From Acanthaster planci (Eukaryota; Echinodermata; Asteroidea; Valvatida; Acanthasteridae): a stretch of DNA of 28,168 nt. This document shows, in pieces, positions 20,501 through 28,168 of the stretch (position 1 is the first letter of the stretch; each line of letters starts with the position of its first letter). The notes beneath the pieces are model-generated. The model was not told the DNA's origin. It searched no databases and saw only the letters and a list, made by a program, of their open reading frames with translations. Made by a program: the position numbers and the translations under genes. The stretch covers positions 1,085,965 through 1,114,132 of the forward strand of contig NW_019091388.1 of the NCBI RefSeq assembly GCF_001949145.1. Reading direction: 5' to 3'.

Positions 20501-22770
20501 AACCAATCAAATTCCATCAACAGACAAAAGCATGCCTTTGGTAGACATAGACATGGCTGGCTTATCCATCACTGACAATCAAAACACAGCCATATCAAGT
20601 GATATTAACAAAGCCAGTCAATTTTGCTTTATGTATTTAGGTAGGGGACTCTAAACTGATTGATTTCGACTGAGAGGACAACTTTGTCCAGAAAAGATGT
20701 TTGCTTCTGCAGGAGACCTAATGAGTGTATTGTCAACTTTGGTAGTGAGATACACTTATTGCTCAGTTTGCCACACAATGAAAATAGACATAAGTGAAAA
20801 TATTGCCAGTTCATTTTATTTGCATTTTCAAAACCATTGGATGGCCTGCAAATTGAACTTGTCCCCATGAACTTCCAACTCATTTTGGTTGGATCGATGT
20901 CATATCACATTTTCACAGCGGCGAGAGCTGTACCAGGTCATATGCTCAAGCATCATATATTTCCCATGAACCTCTGAACTGCTGTTCACTGTAGCAAAAG
21001 AAAAAGAAAAAAAAAGAGAAAAGAACACCATGCTGTAACCCCAGCTATCCTTGATATCAAAAGTGGCAGCCTGCGAAGAATTGCTGGAGACGGGTTGTAG
21101 ATTTCAAATTGTCTGCTGCTTAGTTGTGTCATGCTGAAATCATTCGGTCTCAAGAAATCTGCAGTGTAAATGAAAAGAAGTCTACAGCCGTTAATAAAAC
21201 GTGTCAACTTTACCAGGATCTGGCTGTGCTGACGTCAAACGGGTTCATCTACACCATCGACATGGAGACTTTCGATCAGCTAGATGTGGAGCACCTAACG
21301 TACTGCCAGGAGAATGTCTGTATAGCCCTGTCTCGAGACTACTCCCTCTATGCTGTGGGGTCACAGTCCCACATCACTTTCCTGGATCCCCACTCACTGA
21401 AGTCCATCACATCTATATGCTCTAAGGAACGAGGAAGCGGTAAGTGCTGTGCAGTCTTTTGAAGCCTGTACCAAACAGTATGACCAAGTTTGCCAATGGT
21501 GTCATTTGCAGATTGTGTCACCTACACTTAGTGGACTAAGCTAGTTCACCATAAGGTTTTTCCCCCTTCGGGGGTCAGGGTTATCCATAACCAAAATGAA
21601 GAGGAAGTTGTTAAAATGTGTTCATAGTTCAAGAAAAATGAGTATTTTCACCCAGTTTTCCTAACTTCATGAGAAGAAAGGAGTTTCCACACTAGTTATG
21701 TATTGTGTAAAACACGAGTGTCTTTGAATGTGCAACCAAGATGAAATGAGCCCTAAATTCTTGAATAAAAGTAGTTTTCCAACCTTTAATATCCTCCCCC
21801 AGCATTTTTGCTCAGAACCTTTGGCAATTCTCAAAAGTCCTTTACTCTGCAGTAATCCGGTGACCCGTTCTTGGTACTCAAATGTGAGGAGTTATTGGTT
21901 GGGCTGTACCCTCCTCAAAACCTCCAGAATCCTCCCAGACTTTATGGTGGATTTTGAAGCTGCAGGCAGGGTGTGGGTAAATTTGATCTTATTTCTGTGA
22001 CTTTTGTCAGTGAGTCTTTAACAGCACTTTGCTGTTACCTGTCTCTAGGTGTCCGTTCTGTCAGCTTTAGGGAAGAGATTGTAACCATAGGCACTGGCAG
22101 GGGTACTATACGCTTCTTCGATATCCGGGCCGGTCGCTATCTTCCAGATGAAGCACGGCCCAAGAAGGAATGCACCCTTCGAACGGGGCAAGGACACCTG
22201 GTAAGACACAACACCAAATTCCTCTGCTGGTGTATTCTCAAGCAGATGAGTCTCTTGAAAATTTTTGAAATGAACACCACAAATGGCAGTGCACTTTTGG
22301 AATGAACAGAATTTCGGTAAATTCTTTTGATGGTTTAATTTGTCACGTCCAAAAATGCAGGCTAGTGTTCAAATTTGTTTGAAAAGAGCAATTGGTTGGT
22401 CCATTTTAATTTGGCATCAAATGAAAAACAAGTGAAATACATTTCATTACCCTATTCATACTTTTAAAAATCAAGTTTATGAATTGAAAATCCTCTACTT
22501 TATTGCCTGATTTGAAACATATCAGGCTCATATGAAAGCTTTTGCATTGAGACTGTTCAAGCAACATTGTACCGTTTGAGATGCTGCCTTATTTAGTTTA
22601 ATGTTTCCTTTTAGAATCGAGATGACATGTATTTCCAGCACTTCTACGGAGAGCAACATGGGAACGCAGCGTACACTCACGCTTATGATAAATCCGGAAC
22701 CAGACTATTTGTTGCCGGAGGCCCCCTTCCAGCAGGACTCTCTGGAAATTACGCTGCATTGTGGCAGTAG
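17156..22770 (+). CDS. DCAF12: DDB1- and CUL4-associated factor 12 (WD40 substrate receptor), 7 coding exons
   Basis: Coding exons 17258(or 17156)-17503, 18150-18377, 19296-19356, 19775-20085, 21217-21439, 22049-22200 and 22615-22770 join in frame through GT-AG introns. From ATG 17258 the product is 458 residues; human DCAF12 is 453 as I recall it. Diagnostic blocks in order are [127 protein letters not shown], and a C-terminus [23 protein letters not shown]. In known animals DCAF12 is a WD40 propeller that joins CUL4-DDB1 ubiquitin ligase and reads C-terminal twin-Glu degrons. Odd feature: the blade region in exon 4 carries about 39 extra residues, acidic and serine-rich. The N-terminal start is uncertain, because the frame stays open back to an acceptor at 17155. 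Confidence 0.95.
18150..18377 (+). CDS. DCAF12: DCAF12 exon, residues 83-158
   Basis: The acceptor is CTGATCAG before 18150 and the donor is GTGAGT at 18378, both phase 0. It encodes [10 protein letters not shown], then [23 protein letters not shown] and [12 protein letters not shown], the first WD blades. The join TKCN-K-LIVLDV matches human TKCN-T-LFVVDV without a gap. Confidence 0.93.
18378..19295 (+). other. DCAF12: DCAF12 intron between residues 158 and 159
   Basis: This 918-base GT-AG intron carries, on the opposite strand, a 75-codon ATG frame (19098-18871) with a signal-peptide-like start, described under findings. Nothing else in it is recognisable. Confidence 0.85.
19296..19356 (+). 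CDS. DCAF12: DCAF12 61-nt exon, residues 159-178
   Basis: This short exon is found by conserved residues [20 protein letters not shown], between a CTTTCTTGCAG acceptor and a GTAACT donor. It enters in phase 0 and leaves in phase 1. The Gly of the following GSRDSS motif is split across the junction. Human DCAF12 has GHKDWIFSIAWISD at the same place. Confidence 0.93.
19775..20085 (+). CDS. DCAF12: DCAF12 exon with acidic/serine-rich insertion, residues 179-282
   Basis: The acceptor is TGTCATCAG and the donor GTAGGT at 20086. The exon begins [10 protein letters not shown] (WD motif) and ends [12 protein letters not shown]; both ends align with human DCAF12. Between them lie about 82 residues where the human protein has about 43. 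Residues about 216-252 contain YSEDEE, SSPER and [10 protein letters not shown], which are casein-kinase-2-like acidic serine patterns. The frame is open and both flanks are conserved, so this is a real coding insertion, probably a surface loop. Confidence 0.93.
20086..21216 (+). other. DCAF12: DCAF12 intron between residues 282 and 283
   Basis: At 1131 bases this is the longest DCAF12 intron. It has a 9-bp perfect inverted repeat (20398-20406 with 20435-20443) and a purine-rich run near 20995-21022. No coding signal is recognised. Confidence 0.85.
21217..21439 (+). CDS. DCAF12: DCAF12 exon, residues 283-356
   Basis: The acceptor is CTTTACCAG before GATCTG (phase 0) and the donor GTAAGT at 21440 (phase 1). 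It encodes [21 protein letters not shown] (a WD blade), [25 protein letters not shown] and CSKERGSG. The last Gly codon is split across the intron. Conservation with human CSRERGSG is near complete. Confidence 0.94.
22049..22200 (+). CDS. DCAF12: DCAF12 exon, residues 357-407
   Basis: The acceptor is GTCTCTAG and the donor GTAAGA at 22201 (phase 0). It encodes [18 protein letters not shown] and [13 protein letters not shown], a canonical blade, then a lysine-rich linker to TGQGHL. The corresponding human linker is somewhat longer. Confidence 0.93.
22615..22770 (+). CDS. DCAF12: DCAF12 last coding exon, residues 408-458 and stop
   Basis: The acceptor is TTCCTTTTAG before AAT CGA. The exon is 51 codons plus TAG at 22768-22770. 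It encodes [13 protein letters not shown], then [18 protein letters not shown], and ends [16 protein letters not shown]. This C-terminal signature closes the propeller and is the clearest single identifier of DCAF12 here. Confidence 0.95.
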   Translation, partial: NRDDMYFQHFYGEQHGNAAYTHAYDKSGTRLFVAGGPLPAGLSGNYAALWQ

Positions 22771-23760
22771 CCCACTGTAACACGAACCACACGAGGACAT
22801 TGTGAGGCACAAGGTGTTGGGATTTTGAATGCAAGAAGGAGAAATAGTTGATGCCCAGTGGTGCTACTGGTGTGTATTCCTCACTGTAAAGATAACTTAC
22901 GCTGCAGGAAGTTAAATCTTTGGTGTCTGACAAACTTGCAGCTGTACAGAACTTACAGTATGGATAACTGAGGAACCTGCAAGTGGAGGATTTTTCATCG
23001 AGTATTTTCACAAGCATTTTGGAGCATGTGTGCACTGAAGTGGCAGCATGAAAGATCGTCACTCTGGCATGAAGTTGCATACATATTTTTGTTCGGCAAT
23101 TTTCAGCAATTATTTGATGAGATTATGTGGATATTTATATACCCCTTTTGTCGCAAAGGTTTTGCTCATTCACCCTATGTTAACAAGCCACTTTGGAGAA
23201 GTGAAGCGTGACGTTATTTTGAACCAGGAAGTGTAGTGGAAATGAAGTACGTGAAAGTGGTTCACGCTCTGGTACTAATGCCTATTACACACATAATTGT
23301 GCACGTGACATATTCACTTCAGTACTCTAGCAATACCACAGATCAAGGTACCACTTGCTTCAGGCTTAGTTCTGGCAAATTGCTGACCTGAGCTGGATGT
23401 CCAGAAATTTATGACATGCTGACACAGTTGCAGTACCACAGTGCTGAAAAGGAGGGATGCATCAATTATATAAAGTGGCTGTCCTTAAACAGGTGGTTTG
23501 ATTAGGAGAACTGTGTACTGACTTCGACGAGATGTTGCTAACAGCCAGAAACGCTTTGGTGTGCACTCATTTTGCTGATGATCAAATGACAGAATTTCTT
23601 TCACAGAAACCTGCGTCATTGTTTGGCTTGCCATACTGTGGAGATCTGCATGCCAAAACTTCGAGACACTTGTGACGTATGTGGCACTGCTATCAGAGAG
23701 ATCATCAAAACTTATCATCTAAAAATTTACAAGTCCTCTGCTTTTGTCCTTCACCTACCT

Positions 23761-23940
23761 ACTTGGGATACTAGTACAAGACTGAGGGTACTAGTGCAAG
23801 ACTGAGGGTGCTAGTACCAGACTGAGGGTACTAGTACAAGACTGAGGGTACTAGTACAAGACTGAGGGTGCTAGTACAAGACTGAGGGTGCTAGTACAAG
23901 ACTGAGGGTGCTAGTACAAGACTGAGGGTACTAGTACAAG
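23761..23940. repeat. 20-bp minisatellite, nine tandem units
   Basis: The unit is ACTGAGGGTACTAGTACAAG. Eight near-identical units fill 23781-23940 with exact 20-base spacing, preceded by one diverged unit at 23761-23780. Variants alternate A or G at unit position 10, with single C or G changes in others. The period is not a multiple of three and no coding frame is kept. The array lies about 1 kb past the DCAF12 stop, so it may be in its 3' untranslated region. Confidence 0.97.
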
Positions 23941-26703
23941 TGCCCTCATGAGACAGTTTGGACATGACTGGCTGTCAAGACCGAGTTGATGACAATACAT
24001 TAACTTCAGTCACAGTCACTGGTGTTACTCAACAAAGTTAGGCTTGCACCAGAGGTCCAAGTTAGAACTGTGGGTACACAGACGTACAGCAACTTATCTC
24101 AAAAAACCCAAAACTGCACTGACATTGATGACAGAAATTATACAAGAATCTACTCACAGATAAGAAAGTCAAGGAATTTTATAGGCGTTACAACTGTTGT
24201 CGGGTACAGATCTGCATGATATATTGACAGTAAGGTGACTCCGGATGTTGGGTGAAATGGTAGAATTTTCATGTAGAGTGAGTTTATCAATGGGTGATCT
24301 TGCTTTTTCATAAATTTCTCCTCTCAATTTCAACCAAACTTTACGTGTACATGAAGATTTTCAACCTATATTGGAGGAAGGATTGTCCCGAGAACTTGCA
24401 GTATCAGCCACTGTAAGTCTAGGAATGGAAACCTGTTCCACCTGTTTAAAAGCATGAGCCCAGTCCCATTTGCACGCTTTAGGTTGTTGAAAAAGATCGA
24501 CAATGCTCTCAAGTCCTCCTTGTACATTGGAAATAACCACACCACCCCCTCTTCCTGCTCGGTTTCCCCTAAAAATTGCACCGTAAAAGGATGTCAACTG
24601 GTCAAGTAGAAATTGTTCACTCCAAAATTCAACTTACAATGTATTTAAGCAACATCCAGTGTGCTTGTACCAAAGGTATTTTTTGACTAGCATGCCTGTA
24701 TATTGATGTTGACATCAGTCTCATTTTTGAAGCGAGGTTTGGTGCACTTTCTTGAAATTTGGGGTTTTTATACTACATAATTATATAAATTCCTTAATGG
24801 TAAGCACTGATGTCATCAAGGCAGCAACTACACCCATTAGTTTAAGGCCATTTTTATATGAACTGAATGAAGTAGTAAAACTTTCATTTAGCACTTTAAC
24901 ATGCCATATTTACATTTGTCCCTCGATTACATTACTGAAATGTGGGACCTGCTTACACAGACAAGTAAAAATGGAAACAGTGACAGTGGTGTGCCATGTG
25001 ATATTTTGCACTTGTGCTCGGGGCGGACGCCCGTTGTGCTCAAAGATCATCATGTGAATTACTTTCCACTTTGACAGCGGCCCCCCACAGGAACAAGCGA
25101 AGACAAGGAAACACCCAGCCATGCCAATCAGTCCGTAGTGTCATACTTAACGAGACCACTAAATGGCCGGAGGACTAAGCGCAGTATCTTTGAAAAATCA
25201 CGTATTTTACTGAATACGGTGGTTTAATGTTCAGTGTTTTTGACAACTCAGAAATAAGTTACCATTTGTCTGTGAAAAAGGGTCCATAACCAGCCGCCTT
25301 TTGAAAAAGCAAGGTTTAGCCCAAGAATGATAAGTCACGATTGCAATTCAAAGGATGCTTGCGGATTTTGTTCAGATTATCAATTAGCCCATAAAATGAT
25401 CCAAACAAATTGTGGAAGCATGTAATGGGTTCCATTGGTCGTATGACATCTCAGTGATAGTCCCAGATTTGTCAATTTGTTTCAAAACAGCCAAGTAAGC
25501 TATTTTGGTAAAGTTCTTGAAAGCAAAAAGATCTTTTTTGTATAAAAAGAGATATTTGAAATACTTTGTTGCATGTATTAGAGAACTAATGTTTTAAAGA
25601 GCTCAATTGTCTGGAATTTTTATTGAACCGGATTCTCATATTTTTATATGCCACGTACATTTACGACGTGAAACATGCCATGGCACATCAAACCATTTTG
25701 AGAGTGCTTTGGCTGCCAGTTTGCCAGTTCTCCTCGTGTCCCTTACTACAACGAATTGATTCAAGTTTACATAAATAAACACTTTAAATCTCAGAGAAAA
25801 AAAGCCGCCACTAGTACCATTTCACTCAATGGTTTTGAAAGACAGCCCTCAGTTACAACATAAAAAAACAAAAGTAATAAAAGATAAGTTTAAGTTGTCT
25901 CGCAGTGTCTTATTTCTTTGTCTAAATTTATCCTTGGTTACTTCACAAACGGTAAACAAAGCTGTAAATACCTATTTTGTAAACATATTTATTGCTGAAA
26001 TTTATTTGGCGTATGATTCCTTTGATTAAATATTTTGTACGATTCATTTTTATGTACAGACACCAGAGTGATTTTATTCAGATGCTTCTGTGTACACATG
26101 CAGTGTGTCCCTGTTCTCACAGAATGCACAAATAAATACCAACTTTGTATGTGACGGGGGTCTTTGTACTTTGTGTACTTTTAGCGTGTAATAAAAGGAC
26201 GAAACTTTCTATTTTTACTTATGCACATCTGTACATTTTTGACATAAAATTTGTCTCTAACAAAATTTGAACTGTTTAATTTCAACTCTGCAGTTCTGCC
26301 CAGCTGCCCCATGTTCCGCACTTGTTCTTGCCTGATTTTGTTGGATTCAACACCACACCTTATACATATATTTAAGAGCCAAATTCTCAACGGTCCATTC
26401 ACCGTCTCGTGCCACTCACTGTTTCTTAGATGTGCATGTGAGGATCCATACACAAATCAAATATGCTAGTATACTTAAAACTGCGCCCCGACAATAGTTC
26501 AGTGGAACTGTCACATGGGTGAGGTTTACATGCGCAAGCATTGCCTTAGCTACATTTCATTTCATGGTGGTTATGCCACTTTTACCTCATCCTGAACATT
26601 TTACTGGCAACTGAATACATGTATGTTTCATAAATAGTAAAACAAATATACCATGATTAAGTTGGAATGAATAGTCAATATTACCATACCTCGTACATAT
26701 TCA

Positions 26704-27130
26704 CCCTACTGAAAATATCCAATTCATTTACCTATTGAGACCTATTCACTTACCCATTGTATCCAATTCACTTTTTTACTAATTCAATAACGAATTCCAA
26801 AACCACCTGCGTTTGCTTGGAATCGATTGGAATCCAATTGGGTTCAATTGGTTTGAATAGTAAATTCGGACCTTTTCTCAGTTGGACCATTTCAAACCAA
26901 TTGACACTATTTGAATGCCAATTCACAATCCAACTGTAACCAACCGAACAATCGATTGAAACCATTTTAATACCAATTGCGTCAAATTTGGAATCTCCAA
27001 TTGATGGGGGAAAACAAATGGGAGAGAAAACATACCAACTGAAACCAATTGATTGCCAACTGGACCCAATTCATTCCAATTAAATCCAATTCCAAAATCA
27101 ATTGGATTGAATAGGCCATTTTTAGTAGGG
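26704..27130. mobile_element. MITE-like element with terminal inverted repeats, CCAATT-rich
   Basis: The left end CCCTACTGAAAAT (26704-26716) matches the reverse complement of the right end, CCCTACTAAAAAT (27118-27130), at 12 of 13 positions. Similarity continues inward as ATCCAATTCA against CCTATTCAATCCAATT. The 427-bp interior is a patchwork of about a dozen CCAATT or AATTGG motifs, so it can fold on itself in many registers. No transposase frame is present, which suggests a non-autonomous element. The target-site duplication is unclear; CA flanks both ends. Superfamily not assigned. Confidence 0.65.
26719..27112. repeat. Degenerate CCAATT/AATTGG satellite-like interior
   Basis: The hexamers CCAATT and AATTGG recur about every 25-40 bases in both orientations through this block, far above their density elsewhere in the window. 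Spacing is irregular, so it is not a simple tandem array. It forms the body of the element bounded at 26704 and 27130. Confidence 0.7.
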
Positions 27131-28168
27131 CATCAAAAATCAAACTCTCACTCATTCATTTATCATCACGTGCAAGGTGCCATTTCTGCAGTTTATCAGA
27201 CACAAGAAGGGATCTTCACGTAACTCATGTACACATTAGTACTGAACTTTTCCCATAGAAATGTCACAAGAATACACAGGCATGAGCATAGCCACACCTA
27301 TGCTATATGTACATGCACACTGAACATGAACAGGTGGTAGCATATGTACATGCTGCCTTTCCCTTCCTCCTGAAAACTGGAATTGAGTGTGTCTTAGGTT
27401 TGGTAAAGCAGACAGTGTGGCTTCATTTGATTGGATGGTCAACATGAGCTCCCCTTGGTGTTGCAAGTTGGGAAAATTCCCTCGGCTTTATCTTGGGAAC
27501 TAGTTTGTTAGTTTGTCGACTTCCAAAACTTGGGGTGCAAAAATCAATTCATTCTTTCTGTATAAAGATTGAGCCATTGATTTCCTGAACAGTATAAGAT
27601 TTTGGTAGATGAGGGAGTAAACTTTCCCCTTAAAGGCATAAATAATTGGCAATGCCAATCTTTGGGAATGGAAACAGAAAAATGATAATCATTTCAAAAA
27701 GAAAAACCATTTTGCATCCCTCCCTACTCAAAACCTGAAACTGGGGTTCGGTCTTCATTAAAATAGAACATACAGAAGTCTGGAAATGAAACTCTCATGG
27801 AGTCATTATTATTTCAGAGAAAGAATTACACGTTTTAGTTCCCATAAAATCCCATTACTATTGTTCTAGTTCCTCTGTGAATGCCACTTCGAAAATCCCA
27901 GCGTCAATGGCATCTAAAACTAGATTAAATGTCCAAGGTAACGGACCTATTCCATCACAAGTCAACTACAATCAAGTCTTGGAGCAAAGTATACATGGAC
28001 ATGTATTTATTAAGAGACCAATACAGGAATACCCTTTTTTGGTTATTTCTGTTGTCATAGATCATGTAAAGTAGGAGATTGATGGCAACTTTAATTCAGA
28101 AAACCTCTAAACATATTATATATAACGGGTTTGCCCTTACCCAACGTATATTAATAAACACTGTATGC

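Larger units (their letters stand above)
22771..28168. other. DCAF12 3' flank and intergenic sequence
   Basis: The DCAF12 3' untranslated region starts at 22771, but its end is not determined. I saw no AATAAA until 25774-25779, with others at 25876-25881, 26131-26136 and 26190-26195. The stretch contains the 20-bp minisatellite, a methionine-free open frame on the minus strand (24633-24361) and a TIR element at 26704-27130. From 27131 to the end nothing is recognised beyond short repeats. Confidence 0.55.

Noticed and set aside
22598-23080. 160-codon minus-strand frame
   Set aside because: It is antisense to the last DCAF12 exon and its 3' flank. The protein has no recognisable domain.
23502-23675. 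57-codon plus-strand frame with VCTHF and KPASLFGLP, vaguely like the tail of a THAP zinc finger; a frame at 24022-24219 has a VGTQT segment
   Set aside because: THAP needs Cys-x2-His; here it is Cys-x-His, the first two cysteines are not visible, and the frame stops soon after. Too weak to call.
1830-25562. Shared 19-mer AAAAAGAGATATTTGAAAT at 1830-1848 and 25544-25562
   Set aside because: The match does not extend on either side, and an AT-rich 19-mer could recur by chance or be a tiny repeat remnant.
1-28168. tRNA genes, rRNA, CRISPR arrays, bacterial operons or viral genes
   Set aside because: I saw no tRNA T-arm and A/B-box pair, no regularly spaced direct repeats with unique spacers, and no prokaryotic or viral gene structure.

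Overview
The window is animal nuclear DNA. Two split genes with GT-AG introns can be assembled, and the rest is AT-rich, repeat-bearing non-coding sequence. I found no bacterial, viral or plasmid features. The 8-mer palindromes TAGGCCTA and TACATGTA are strongly over-represented. From experience rather than a search, this pattern fits an invertebrate deuterostome (echinoderm, hemichordate or amphioxus type); the species cannot be fixed from the sequence alone.

Layout: 1-7431 holds no recognisable gene, but contains small inverted repeats (1254-1296, 1741-1821, 5209-5230), a diverged tandem duplication (about 2163-2430) and a CpG-rich patch (about 5620-5960). 7432-10467, minus strand, is a three-exon gene for a divergent actin-related protein of 360 residues. 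It has an intact frame, but it lacks about 20 residues of subdomain 2 (the DNase-I-loop region) and has lost the Asp/Asp/His set of the second phosphate loop. 10468-17155 is a non-coding block containing several snap-back hairpins (10941-10984, 14043-14200, 14567-14626, 16838-16914), two dispersed-repeat families and a CpG-rich patch (about 12780-13040) that could be a promoter. 17156-22770, plus strand, is a DCAF12 orthologue (CUL4-DDB1 substrate receptor, WD40) in seven coding exons. It is about 458 residues long and carries an unusual acidic/serine-rich insertion. 22771-28168 holds the DCAF12 3' untranslated region of unknown length, a nine-copy 20-bp minisatellite (23761-23940) and a 427-bp terminal-inverted-repeat element filled with CCAATT/AATTGG motifs (26704-27130).

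The two genes are transcribed divergently about 6.7 kb apart and show no evident shared pathway. DCAF12 is predicted to mark proteins for ubiquitylation. The actin-related protein is predicted to keep an actin-type fold while probably having lost ATP hydrolysis and normal filament assembly. The most interesting features are the altered actin-related protein, the DCAF12 insertion, and the cluster of long hairpins between the genes.
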